64,000 nucleotides of DNA from Diprion similis (Eukaryota > Arthropoda > Insecta > Hymenoptera > Diprionidae): the NCBI RefSeq assembly GCF_021155765.1, contig NC_060106.1, positions 5,959,501-6,023,500 on the forward strand, in the 5' to 3' direction. Shown here in pieces: positions 13,841 through 26,390 of this stretch; position 1 is the stretch's first letter; each line of letters begins with the position of its first letter. The notes below the pieces were generated by a model. The model saw only the letters and a list, made by a program, of their open reading frames with translations. It was not told the DNA's origin and ran no database searches. The position numbers and the translations under genes are program-made.

Positions 13841-15179
13841 GTAGTCCCTACTACGGTTGAGGCTTTTTGAGCAGGTCACAGAAGCCGACAGCACGGTAAA
13901 ATCACGGGCTAATTAATAGAGCCGGTTAAGTACAAGCCTCAGCGGTAGATTGTGTAATTATATGCGATCCGAGAGCAATTTTAAGGACATTGGATGGCGG
14001 CGAGCGAGTTAATTCAAGCGAGATCGTTATCTCGTATCTCTCAGCGCTTTGTTCCCTTGTCGCGGTCAGCGTAGAATCATAGATCTGACATTCCGCGTTT
14101 TCACCGTGCTGACTGAGCTAATGAGAAGAAATAAGACGGACTGGTTGCGGGGAAGGCAGCCGTCCTCACAGACCGACGACAGACCACCACTGGAATAGCT
14201 CTGTGCCGCACTTACACGGAAAAGTATACCTCAGTCGGGTGTTCAACGTATCCGCACCATTCCGGAGTTACGGAGAACATTAAACTAGACTACTCCGTTT
14301 ACCCCGAGAGGTGGTGTACAGACGTTCCAACTGAATGGGAGCAACCTTATACCGAATATATTACAAGGTACTTGCTAGCTTTTTGAATACGGATTCCAGC
14401 CTTTTTAGGGTATACCGTATAGTTTGTCCATTTTGAGATAGGTGCACGAGGGTTTGGAGTAGCTAGTCTAAGTAACTTCTGCGAAATTAGAGGAGGTCAA
14501 GATTCGATTGCTGACACATTACTTCTGATGCTGATGAAATTTATATAACTACGATTTAAAACCAATTCTGTGATGTAGAATTTGGCACTGATTAAAATTT
14601 ATGCTCAAAAGTTAAGCAGATATTGTCTTCGTTCAATTGTTCAAAGCATAACAGTTTGCCAAAGATTGTATGAAATGATTATCACTCGATAACAAGTGAA
14701 TATTTAAAAACCCTGCAACAGATTTTAAAATCAAAATTCGAGTATAATTTTTTTGATTTCCTGCGTGTACACTGTTGCCTGATATTTCTGAGAAGCTTAT
14801 CTCCATCCGGTGACCACTGGGCGAGGATAGGCTTGGTGGAAGTAATCGTGGAAGTATTTATAGAAACGCCTTGGAAGTTGGAAATGTTGAAGCACTTTAT
14901 ACCTTCAGTCATGGGCTAGGATAATGGGCGTGGTCGAGGTGTAAATCCTTTTATGCTTATTCCGAGAGCATAGAGATGCACCGCACGAGGCAGACAGTCG
15001 TTCGCGAGAAGCGCCCGTGCATGAGTATCGTCGAGGTATAAGGGCCAAATTATTATTCACCGGAGAGGAACTCGTTCCTTTCTCAAACCCCGAGTCAGTC
15101 TCGCCGAGGTACCTGCACATATACCTCGGAACACGGCATTCGCCATGGTGGGCCCGAAAAAGTTGCTCCGCGTACGTTA

Positions 15180-15777
15180 GGGTGGCGCAAAAAAAACCAA
15201 CTATTTTTTTTTTTTTTGAGTCTCGTGTGACAAAATGTTAGTCTTTGATGTTTTAAGAGCCCACTCCAAAGGACAGTTCAAAAAAAAAATTTTAAGAGGT
15301 AGCACCACATTTTTTGAAACGTCAGAAATCGTCAAAAATCGATTTTTTTTTTTTTCTCGTTACGGTATAATTTTATAGACAAAAAACAATAAGTTTCCGA
15401 AAGTTTCAGTTCAAAATTTGAATTTTGAAAGGTCGCTCATAATTTTTTTTCAATTTTTTGGTGCATTTCTTTATATCTTTTCGAGCGACCTTTTAATATT
15501 CATAATAAGATTTCATAAATTTTTTTTCTTTAATTTAGTAAGAAAGAATCGATAACAATACACTACGACATGAATTAAAAATCAAACAAAATACTGAAAA
15601 TATAATTTTTTTAATTTAATTTTTTGACGATTTTTTACATTTTTTAAAATTTGGAGCGACCTCTCAAAATTTATTTTTGAGCTGTCCTTCGGAGTGGGCT
15701 CTTAAAACATCAAAAACTAACATTTTGTCACACGAGAATCAAAAAAAAAAAAAATAGTCGGTTTTTCTGCGCCACCC
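15180..15777. mobile_element. MITE copy 2, same family as 3108-3707
   Basis: The 598 bp element starts GGGTGGCGCAAAAAAAACCA and ends GCGCCACCC, with TA on both outer sides. It aligns with copy 1 along its whole length, including the internal segments AAGTTTCCGAAAGTTTCAG and GTAAGAAAGAATCGATAACA. Copy 1 carries a G-to-C change at the second base of its left end, so this copy has the better-preserved termini. It sits about 0.3 kb upstream of the first visible diego exon. Confidence 0.9.
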
Positions 15778-16072
15778 TAGTGTACATGCTTGCATGCCTC
15801 TATACGAAATGGACGGTGAACTCGAAGCCCCATCTTCTGCATGGACCGCAATGTTTTTGACCCATGTTGCCATAACTGGACGACATGACTGTTTACGAAG
15901 CCTAGATTTTACTTGCGTAACGCAGCCTGTTCAGAGGCCAAAGAAAAGATTGAGATGGAGAGAGAGAGAGGAAGAGGGGCAGAGATCCCATGTGATACCT
16001 CACCCAGATCTGTCACCTCCATGTTATCATCCTGTCAGATGTTAATTTTTTATTATTTTACTCTTGTTGCAG

Positions 16073-16174
16073 TCCGGCTCCACACCGCTTCAACGAGCTG
16101 CTGCCGAAGGCCATCTCGAAGTTGTCGAACTTCTTCTGAAGCATGGTGCGGATATCAGCAAACAAGATACCATT
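16073..16174 (+). CDS. dgo: diego / ANKRD6 (Diversin), isolated upstream ankyrin exon (partial gene)
   Basis: This 34-codon exon is bounded by an acceptor (TTGTTGCAG) and a donor (GTAAGT), phase 0 at both ends. It encodes one ankyrin repeat, with [12 protein letters not shown] followed by [13 protein letters not shown]. It aligns with the third repeat of vertebrate ANKRD6 (TALHRA.. in my recall), and its last residues run directly into HGNSALHEAA of the exon at 40066, as expected for consecutive repeats. The joining intron is 23,891 bp. Earlier repeats and the start codon are not visible upstream, so the gene is 5' incomplete in this window. That this exon belongs to the 40 kb cluster is inferred from repeat order and phase; no transcript evidence is available. 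Confidence 0.8.
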
Positions 16175-19100
16175 GTAAGTAAACCAGGTCTCGGACCTCA
16201 CACTGCCTTAAACCATGACCCAAAATCGTGCGATTATGTACCTCACACTGGGTGTTGATTGGAAATTGCGCCCAAGTGATTTACAAAAATTTGCTCACCA
16301 AACATCATCGATGAAATATTAGTTTTCACAGTTTTTGGGTTGTATCTAAACCACAAGTTTCACGCAGACAATGAGACTGATATCACTACCAATAATTGAT
16401 ATACCGAACATTAGAATACATGAATCTCGTATTTTAATGATCCTTAGTCTATGACACATGGACACCATATCGGTGTTCTGTTGATTAACTGTTCTTCTTT
16501 CTTCAAGTTTCACCTTTTCGCTAACCTCTTTTTTATAATTGGATATTCCGGATCGTTTGAACAAGATTCTTATTTCCACTGGCCAAAAGAAAAAAAAAAG
16601 TCAGTGAAAATGTGAAAACTATTTTACACCGAGCATGTGGGGAATTCGTAAAGCGTGTGATGCCGCTGTTAAAAGTAGAGGGTCAATTAGATCCTGCAGG
16701 TTACTTCGAAAGAATATGATTAACGTGAAAGCGTTGCTTCTTGCACGATGGCTTGAAAAAGGGGAAGCACAACAAATAGTTACAGGCTGCTGTTGTACAT
16801 TGTATGATGACGTATACCGCGCAAGTGCGTGTATTTCTCAAGTTTTATGATTCGTTCATGGATGAGGCAAAGGAAGGAGCTGCAACGATGCGGACGTGGG
16901 AATGAAGCTGCAATGCGTGTCCTTCGTGAGAGCCTTCTTGAGGGATAAAAAGCGAATTCCCTTAGAATGAAACGGGGGGTAATTGGCGGTAATACGGAGT
17001 AACGATCGCACGTTCCTGTATAGATTCGTTTTGTTCAATTCCTTCCCCCTTTTCCCCCTCGTATTTCAACCCCAAACTTTACGAAATTACAGCTCATATT
17101 CTTATCTCGAATCACTGATCACCGGCAAATCTATAACGCATATTATAACCAGCGAAACCCCGCGTTCCATATCGCACAACAAATCGCGATTTCTCGCAAT
17201 TCTGTATAACGCCGTGAAACATGATAATTTCTCGCTGAATTACAGAGTTATTCGCGTTACAATTCGCCAATTCCGTGCCTCCCGCGAAACGATCTTCAAT
17301 GAAGCGAATTTATAATATGTACCTCGTATAATCTGCAGTGCCTCAGCTAAATGTAAATGGCGAAAAGACTACTAAAAACGTAACACGTTTTTATCCAACT
17401 ATCATTCCAGTACCGTTTTACATAATTTGTGAAAAATCTTACTTACAACGGGAATCTTTTTTTTTTTTATTTCGTCTTCGCTAGTTCGGATCACGAGCGC
17501 TCCTCTTGCGAAGCTCTTGCAAAACTGCGAATAGATAAGACTTGAAAGTCTTGGTGGCACGGTATACGTATAGTTGTAGACAGAATTACACGATGCATAG
17601 CTACTTGCAGCAGTCCCCATAAGCGATTTAATCGGGCAACTAGCGAACGAGTCCTATCTCGATTGGCGAACTCGGTGTACAGGATGCAAATGTCAAAGGG
17701 CCCGTTCGTAGAGCATGCATGTAACGGGCGCCAGCTGCGGCAGTCCTGCAACGCCACCCGAAGACAGACTCGGTTTCTCGATGCCTGCCTTCCTACGTCT
17801 CGGATTGAAAGAGGGAAATTGCAATGTATCCGAGGGGCGAGTGTTGAGACAAAAAGTGAACCAACCGGATTCCCCTCCGTACTGCCAGGGCCTGTCCGCA
17901 AGGATCGAGTCTCGAGAACTCTCCGATTTTGTTGTACTACACACGCACTTTTACCCTAACCATTTCCCATAGATGCAGTCGAAGGGTGAGTTAAAATTTT
18001 GGTTTAACGGGCGAGAAATTTGTCGAGAAGATATACTGTCGAACAAAATTTACTTAAATTTTGTGATTTCGTAATGTGTTTTTCAAACTTGGATCAAAGT
18101 TGAACGTTATAGTCACAAACGAATGAACTGTACTTTATTCCGATCTTGGGATCGAATAAAATATTAATGGAAGTCATTGAGTGGTAGGTAAGCATGGTTC
18201 ACCGATGTATAATGCGATTGACCGAGTTCTTATGGCGTTCTGAATAAATCCCCATGAGTATACGAACGCCGTAGAAAGAACATCGTACGTATCCCGGATA
18301 ACTGTGCTATTTACGGTGTAACTAGCTTTCGAAATTCCTAAAGAAGAATCTTTTTCAGTTGATTAGAAATCTGCCACGCTCGTTTTAAAATCTTCTAGAA
18401 CCCATTTGGTAAATAAGCCGATTAGAAATCGGCTTTTCTTATGAAATTTGTTAACGAATTACCAGATCTTTTATTTTTTTTTAACCTAGCTTATACATAT
18501 ATACGGCACGACGCTCATGCCATAACCGTTTAAACGAAGTTTCCAACTCCTGTCCAGAATTAAATTAGTGCTACTCGCACAGCTGGGCACTTGCGGTGTT
18601 ATAATTAAACAACTGTTCTTGCTAGTATTTTTCGTTCTGTTTCATCTGCTGAGACAGAACCTCAGAACAGCGATAGAATATCGACAGGAAGGAAACGATG
18701 AAAAGGAAAACGACTTTTGACGAGCGGAGAACTTTCAATATCTACTAACAGCTTTGAAATTCTCCTTTAATCCGCAGCATGAGGGAGTAACGTTACTTGC
18801 AAATTTTTTTCCGAATACGTCCCGATGATCAATCAATGATTAACGAGCTACTTAACGGAAGAAACATGCGACACATGTGTGTCGCAAAAAAGTAACTCTA
18901 TTATCGGACTGATCGCGGTGAAACAGCAATGGGAATCGACAGCTTTTCATCGCATTTCAAGAAACGTAGAATTTTACCTCGTTAGCCGAGACGCGAACCG
19001 CGATCTGACAATCAGAAGAGTGGAATCGAGTGTTCCGAATACAAATGGTTCCGGACAAGCGATCAATGACTTCACTCACCGCGACGCGTTCCTCTGCAGC

Positions 19101-20568
19101 GCAATCTATTTTCTCGTTTAGCTCTATCTGTTCATCTACGTCCGAATAGCGCACTGCAGCCGTCATCGATAAACGCGTCTTGCAGCTTTACTCAGGCTTA
19201 TCGGCACTTTAAACAGACTTCAGATTCACCTGTCCCTCCAGTGTGTACAGCCATCCGTTCCTGTGACTACCGTCTACCAGTTCTCAGTTCTGACAGGCCA
19301 AGATGATGACGTTCGATGTGTGATGATAAATATAATTAATTGAGATGAACAATCGAAAAAATTCACACTGCTCGGTGTCACTGCTGACTTTTTAAGGATA
19401 GTAGGATAAAATTTTGGCACTGAATTAATGATCGCAATAATGCTCGTGGAGAAGGATGATCGTTGCTAAAACATATTTCAAAGATATAATTGATATAAGG
19501 TTAGCATTTCATGAATAGAAGCGTATATGCAGGTTCATCCTAGATCCTGGGAAGCTGCAGAAAGGCAGGGATTAGATCTTGGTAGACAGGTTGATTTATT
19601 CCGACCTAAACACTTGCACAATCGCAATATGCACTCGTTTGAAAGTCGTTCGCAATGCTCGGTATAAATCAAACTGTGAAACAGGTTGTACAGTTGAAGA
19701 CTGTGATCGAATATAATATTACAATGGAACTGATATGCCCACTGATTGTGAGCGTAATTTTCACGCTTAAAAAGGAATCAAGTCTCAAGATCTTGGAAAG
19801 TAATAGTCATACTTACTTGTTTCACTTATTACATAAACAATTGTTTCGCGAGGTAGAAGTAAAGCCAAAGAACAAAATGCACGATGAGGGAAAGTCGAAT
19901 GCTGCAAAATTGCGCCACGAATCGAATGTCAATCTTTCAAGAGACCTCACTCATTCATCAATCACGATTCACGGTTCACCGCTCGTTTATAACGATCTAG
20001 CTGTAAAAGGAAAAAGGGAACTTGTGCTCGCAGCATATTTTCAATTATCATGATCACCTCTCCTTGGTTCCTAGTCCCTCTCGGAATACATGATTACTGT
20101 TTTCTGCCCATTACGCAGAAGCAGTTCGCCAAAACCAAAAGTTGAGCAGCTCGAATAAATGGAACAAACGTGTTCTAATATGACAGCACGTTGACTGACG
20201 GTCACGTCCTGCTAAATAAGTCTAAAGAAACGTGTCTGTAGGATAAAATTATGTTCCAGCTCCGTCTCTTTCTATCTCTTTTTCAAAGTAACATGTATAA
20301 ATGATAATGTTTAGCCAAAGCTTGTTGCGGTAACACGGAATTCAAATGAACAAGCGGAGATCCGATTGGTTTGCGGAGGCGCGGCAGAGTTATCGACATA
20401 CCAGCCACGGTTAACGTCGCAACCTTTATCTCCGAGTCATAATACTTCACAATATCGTGCAATTTATAGTCCCAGCCCACTAGTCCTGCCATGCCAGTTT
20501 GCAAAGTATTTTGAAATTATGGGTCGTCTCACGCGGGATCTAATGTCATATTATAACACGTATGGTTA

Positions 20569-20884
20569 AGGATGTACATGCGTGTAGGTCGAAATCACGT
20601 TGAGACAATGAAAGTTATACAAATTGTTCTCACTTTTATTTTTAAGCATCTGTGTAAAATTTGAAAATTTGAATTACTTTTAATTTTTTTTTATGATTTT
20701 ACGTTGATCCTGACAGTTTCCCATAAGAATTAACGTAAATTCACTAAAAATTAGAATTAGAATAACTACAGTGTGATTGAGATAATCGCTTTCAAACTTT
20801 ATGCAGGCGATCAAAATGATAGAGAAAATTTTTTACAATTTTCATTGACTCGGTACAATTTCCACCTACACGCCTGTATATCCT
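20569..20884. mobile_element. MITE-like inverted-repeat element (316 bp)
   Basis: The left end AGGATGTACATGCGTGTAGG is mirrored at the right end by CCTACACGCCTGTATATCCT. The inverted repeats are about 60 bp of clear homology (including GTCAATGAAAATT-like and GACAATGAAAGTT-like arms) and weaken further in. There is no coding capacity. The target-site duplication is not clear (GTTA on the left, AGTTAT on the right), so the superfamily is unassigned. Confidence 0.75.
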
Positions 20885-21820
20885 AGTTATATAACTATTT
20901 GAGTCATAGTGATGAGTATTCGTACCACCTATTTTATATCCATTTTTCGTATTATTAGGGAACTTTTCAACATTTTTTTTGCGGTTTTTTTGCTGTTTCT
21001 GATAGTTTACTAATAGGTTTTCAATACTCGAGAGTAATTATTGCGATATAATGTAAATTATTACTGTTGGAAACGAATTGATTTAAAAAATCTTGAAAAT
21101 TGAAGGAGTAATTCATGAGAATTTCCGAGAAAGTTAGCCCTCTGAACATATGCATGTTTCACATAAATGATGAGTTTTTTGGGTCGTTGATTACAAATCT
21201 GTAATCCAGGATCCAATCAGCGACCCCGAAAATTCCTGCATAGAGTTTTTTGACCGGATTTCATTAAATTTTTAAGTTTTGTCTGCCATATTAGAGTCGC
21301 CATTTCGAATTTTTAAAATGACAGTGACAGGTTTAATAAACGATAAGCCGCCCAATCGTCTACAATCTTTTCTCTTGGCGCTTGATAAGCAGAATACGAT
21401 CTCAATTCGTAACTCCATGTATTTAAAGAGCGGAAATTCTCGCGTAGTGCGTCGTAAATGGATATAATGAATAATAGAACGGTTAATGAGTTATCGTGGC
21501 GTGTATAGACGTCCTGTGTAACAACCAGAGACGAAAAAAACTTGGCAAGGAAATAACAGTCATTTACAGGAGAACGACTACAGCTGGAAATATTGGATTT
21601 TACACATGTGATTTATAGAGGCGAACTATAAAACCTCGACGATTATGCTGTTCCACGTATTCTCTGCGTGTAGCGTGTTCCTAAGGAGTGTCGAGATGAG
21701 GCAAAGGTGTACGAATGAGCATATCTATACCTGTACTATACGACATATCAAAGGCGAAACTTCCGCTAAAAAATAATCCTAAATTAAACAATAAAGGCAG
21801 AAAAGAAGAGGCAAAAATTC

Positions 21821-21941
21821 TGTCAGAAGTGGGATTCGAACCCACGCCCGCAGAGCGGACCAGAAGCCTCTGATGCGCAGTTTAACTGCGTAAGGGACGA
21901 TACCTTGAGTCTGGCGCCTTAGACCGCTCGGCCATCCTGAC
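21821..21941 (-). tRNA. tRNA-Leu (anticodon CAA) with a 38-base intron
   Basis: On the minus strand the gene starts GTCAGGATGGCCGAGCGGTC. It has the long variable arm typical of leucine tRNAs, and the acceptor stem GTCAGGA pairs with the 3' strand TTCTGAC. The anticodon stem CCAGA pairs with TCTGG around loop CTCAAGT, giving anticodon CAA. A 38-base intron (21866-21903) interrupts the loop immediately after position 37, the canonical tRNA intron site; introns are common in eukaryotic tRNA-Leu(CAA) genes. The gene lies in the diego intron on the opposite strand. Confidence 0.96.
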
Positions 21942-24900
21942 ACTTGATGAACGCGCATCAAATTTCTGTCAATGTCTTGCCACGGATAGTTAGTCGACTA
22001 CGCATGCATGTAGGCACACGTTGTAAAATAAATATGACAAGAACCATCTCGATAATTAATTGCATTCTCGTTACGAAGTATGCCAGGCAAGGGTATATAT
22101 GTATATATTGTATATAGTTAATATCGGTTAGTTACGAGTGAGAAATCGTTACAATTCAGAATGACGGGTCGTAAACGGTCGTTTTCTATGTGGCAACTTA
22201 TCGACTCCTTAATCGGTACAGTCTAATTAATTCGATCTATACTAACATTAGAAAAGGTGTTAGATGTAATCCTATAATATGCTTCACTGGATCACGTATA
22301 TATAGTAAGTCGGCGAGTGTCGTTAATTACGTTTCATTGTAACGTACAATTTTCAACGAAATCTGCCAAATTCTTACCCCTCTGGTATTGTATATTATAC
22401 CTTCTTTTTTATTCCTCATTTTTCCCGCATCTGTAAGGTTGAAAAATTATCCTCGTTTCAGTCAACGGACTCTGGATATGTATTGTGACCCGCGATACTT
22501 ACCTACTCTTGTTATTCCCCGCGTGATGTGCGCGAAGGTGGAATACGAAGTGGGCAGGATGTTGACCGCCTTGGTGAACACTAACATGCAGTTAATACCT
22601 GCTTGAATGCAGCCAAATACGAGGGGAAAAGTGTGCTACAGATACCTAAACCAACGAGAGCGTGTACGTGGCGGCTATTACAAGCACGCACTATGTCGTG
22701 GCCCTTTGGAATGTTTTTCAGAAACCCCAGCCGCATGAATATATTATATACACGAATTCTTGAACGCATAATTTGAACCTATCGTCGAGTTACTCGACGC
22801 CGATAATGATTATTCGCTGCCCAACCTCGATGTAAACTTTGTTCAGTCCGGTAGTGTATAATAATACAACGATACCAGCTGAAACATAATTATACACAGG
22901 AATCCGATCGTCCGTTCTAAACCATATGCATGGCTGATATACCTGTTACGGATTTCTATCTATAATTAAACTCCAAGTATTACAATCGCTGAGTGAGTGT
23001 ACGGATTTACATCCATTCTTTATTTATTCTTGTGTAATTTTTTTTATCAATCACTCTCCAGATATACCCAGTGGCTAGCATTGTTCATGCATATCCGGGC
23101 GTTAAGGTGGGACATGAAGCTACATTGCCAAGCAGTATTGGTATGACGGTGTCAAGCAGCAAAACCATCTTTCAGTGAACTTTAAACTGCTTAAAAACAA
23201 AGACAAAATCACCGTTTATTGAAGGCTTGTGCCAACGGCTACCGAAAGACATGTTTGTACCTTTACGCCGAGGCATGCGATGAGGCAATGCAGGTGTTCT
23301 AACGGTGATGATGCAGATAATATATACCGCGTGAAGAAACATCGAGCTGCACCTTTGTGGGAATGCATAACCGCAATCTGCACTAAATAGATGAAATTAA
23401 TGTTTTCGAATGGGCATGAGTACACGATCGCAGTGCGACTAAATCGGCGAAAGTTCAACGGCGTATAAAGGCAATCTAGTTTCACTCTTGTAGATCAGGT
23501 GAGGCCTAGAGGTACTCCGAAGACTAGACTGTACTCTAGGAAGGCTGGTAAAGTCTATGAAATCCAGGTTGGTCTGATACATGAACAACTGTAAATAGAG
23601 TACGAAGAGATGGAATTGTGGGAACTGGAATTGAGTCGAGTTCAATGGATGATAAATCGTTAATAACAAAGCGCTGCGCCGTTCATCGATCCTATACCTA
23701 TTACACATGCACATGCATATATGGTTCCTTACAGCATTTGCAACAGCACTTATGTATAAACTTCTGCAACAAGATTACTCTTCCCATGCGAAGTAGCCTT
23801 CAATGGTAAACTGAATTTTACGATTACGAAGGGTAAATCGAACTGCTGATTGTTGCAGATGAGTCAAATGCAATTTCCAGTGGGTCTTGAGGCTTGGAGT
23901 AGGTACTTACTATACATTCGCGTACCGTTGGATAATCATTCCGGAGATTTGCAGCCAACTGCTTAATGGAAGTACAAGCTAAGAAATTCCTGGATTCTGA
24001 AGAATAACTTAACAGTGACCAGCCTGTTTTATTTCGTCAAGACTTCCACGATTCTGCCCCGTAGATCCGGGGCTTAATTGAACGTTCAGAGATCGTTTCA
24101 CGCGCGGTAGATCCACACCGTGGCTCAGCTTTGGGTTTATTTGCTTACCTGCAGACACTCGAAGCGCGCCTTAGAAAACTGGCTTTCGTTTGAATGCCCA
24201 GGTATTGTCAGCTCGTGGTTAGACCAATTTCAAATACGGGTACCCTGCGTAGGTACATGGACGTGAATGAAAACAACGCCCAGGGCGAGTATGAATGCAT
24301 CTTACGTTTAAATTCCGCACGACACCTGGCTTCGTGCACGTTTTAACCACTGCTGGGGAAAATCCTCGAGGAATATAAAATATAAACGTTCTGAGGCAAC
24401 ATCAATCGATTCGGGCTACCGCAGTGAGAGTGAGCATCCATATTGGATACGCTATAGCTGTAAAAGTGAAAAATGTTAAATATGGGCGGAGGAACAATGC
24501 GCCGTAACGAGCAGAGGAAGCAATAATGTCCAGGTACGCTATGCCGGCCATGTTTTCACGGCAAATACTCTCCACCACGTAGTTCGCTTCACCCTCTGGT
24601 TAACGGAGAGATAACTTTTGTCTAGACTCCTCTATACTCTTGCAGCATCCTCCAAGAAATAATGGTAATGTAGGCAGGTTCAAACTGTGATCCCGGTGCT
24701 GGCTCCGTGACCCTGTAGCCCGCACAGGACCGATGGCTCAAGGGACTTTGTGGCGTCGTGAACGTTACAGCCAGCAGGACCTTTGCTCCGTAAAGTGAAC
24801 CCAACACGATATTCAACGCTTCTAAACTTACTTTCGTATCCCTTTCTGACGGTGATCGCTTATTTTTCCGTTCATTCTTCTGTGCGAATGATAATCTCAC

Positions 24901-25584
24901 GGAAGATCAACCGCCTGGTATTGTGAAACGTAGAACTTCCGTGATATGATGCTATAAGCTACCGTTTGTACGATAGATATACCTTTTCCATTTGTATCTA
25001 TAACCTTCTCCCATGGGTCTACGAGTACATACAACTTTATTCTATAAGCCATTATACGCAGGTTACAAACATATTGTAAAACAGCATGAGATTTCTTGCT
25101 AGAACTACGCTGATATCTGGTAGATTATGTATACCTACCGGTACAGTACTAGCTCGTGTACGAAGGTACAGCATGCAGTTGCGATGGTCCTGTTAGACTT
25201 TGTGCGATCGCATTAGACGCATGTAACCAACTACCGGACTGGAAGTACGAGGGAATTTAAACATAGTAATTTCACGACACAAAAAACTCAGCTATTATTA
25301 TTAAGGTCATCTAACTGTAAATTTACATGTTGTAAAAAATTTACACACCATGATAACTGCATCGAGCAAATTTGCATAATTACAAATAGCGGTATACATA
25401 CACGGGGGAAAAGGGAACAAATTGCAAATCTTTCTAATACGACATTAATCAATGTACGGTAAACAATTTTAATATTAATATCTTTAACCTCTAGCATTAA
25501 AATCCTAAATAACAGTTTTACGTAAAACAATTTCCCTTAAAAAAAAAAGTTATTGTTGAATATATTTCAGACGTGTATTAAGGA

Positions 25585-26390
25585 TCAAATCCTCGACGTG
25601 ATTTTCAGTTCGTATCCCTTCTCGCGCATGGCCAAGGCAAGGTTTGCTATATTAGTGGCATATTCCAAGCTAAGATATTCTTTCTCCTTCCATTTTAACT
25701 TCATCTTGCCGATCGCATCTTTCATATCCTTAGGTACCGTGTTGTGATGTTTCATCCATACAGCACGTAAATCGAGCCAAGTAGACAAATGCTTAACGTA
25801 AACGAGTCGTTTTCTCCGTGCTTCGATCGGCAGGCACGTTCCCAAGTCCGAATCGGACCAGATCACCGGGATCGTAACGGGATTTTTAGGGTCTTGCTTC
25901 GACGGTAATTTCAAGCCAACGTCCTTCTCCAGTTTCACAAGCCAATTCGAATACAACATGAGGCAAGTTTTCAGAGGAACTCCGTTATCCGCAGCTTCCT
26001 GTGATACTCCGGTAGATCGTACACAATGGCTTGACAAAGTTGGTTGCTCGGTTGGCATTACGTGCTGATGAAACGCAGCGACGATATTCTCCGTCGCCAG
26101 GCTGACTACAACAGCTGCGAAGTCTATGATCTCGCCGTCAATTCCGGGTGAAGATTCATCCAGTTTTGTACTTTGAAGTTTCAGCGCTATCAAGTGTTGC
26201 GGATCCTTTGGATTTCGCGAACCACCAGCAATACATTCTGGTATCACTAACCGTTCCACTAGGTTCAACCTCCTTAATAGAAACAAAGGGAATGATCATT
26301 CTTCATTAATAAAAGAAAACATACCGCGTGTACACAGTAGTTCACTCAGCGTTCATACCTAGCTAATGATTCTGTCCTATCTTCGGCCAT
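25585..26390 (-). CDS. ERI1-family (DEDDh 3'-5' exonuclease fold) protein, catalytically degenerate
   Basis: A two-exon model closes in frame. Exon 1 is 26359-26390 (ATG, start MAEDRTESLA; donor GTATGA, phase 2) and exon 2 is 25585-26272 (acceptor TTCTATTAAG), giving 239 aa. The fold signature resembles ERI1/ERI3: GEIIDFAAVVV matches the HEIIEFP region, CVRSTGVSQE matches the CxxLTGI region, SDSDLGTCLP matches GDWDLKxMLP, STWLDLRAVW matches xQWINLKKAY, and a terminal NIANLA matches the end of ExoIII. The catalytic positions are changed: DFEAT of ExoI reads KLQST, and H..xDD of ExoIII reads Y..xEY. Only the ExoII aspartate seems kept. The family normally trims histone mRNA, 5.8S rRNA or small RNA ends; this copy is probably a pseudoenzyme. 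It is wholly nested, antisense, in a diego intron. No SAP domain is seen. Confidence 0.72.

Larger units (their letters stand above)
7903..15179. other. Gene-free stretch with simple repeats
   Basis: No conserved exon was recognised. It contains a (GA)n run at 13068-13098, a (TA)n run at 13807-13837, and a TATA/Inr-like promoter candidate near 12731-12762. The 139-codon open frame at 8211-8630 has no family resemblance and no splice context. The missing N-terminal ankyrin exons of diego were looked for here and not found. Confidence 0.45.

Noticed and set aside
17491-17959. Several overlapping frames (up to 136 codons) on both strands
   Set aside because: Locally higher GC removes stop codons on both strands at once. 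None of the translations resembles a known protein, and the region lies inside the diego intron.
19655-20053. 132-codon plus-strand frame in the diego intron
   Set aside because: There is no family resemblance, AT-rich chance composition, and no acceptor or donor placing it in a gene.
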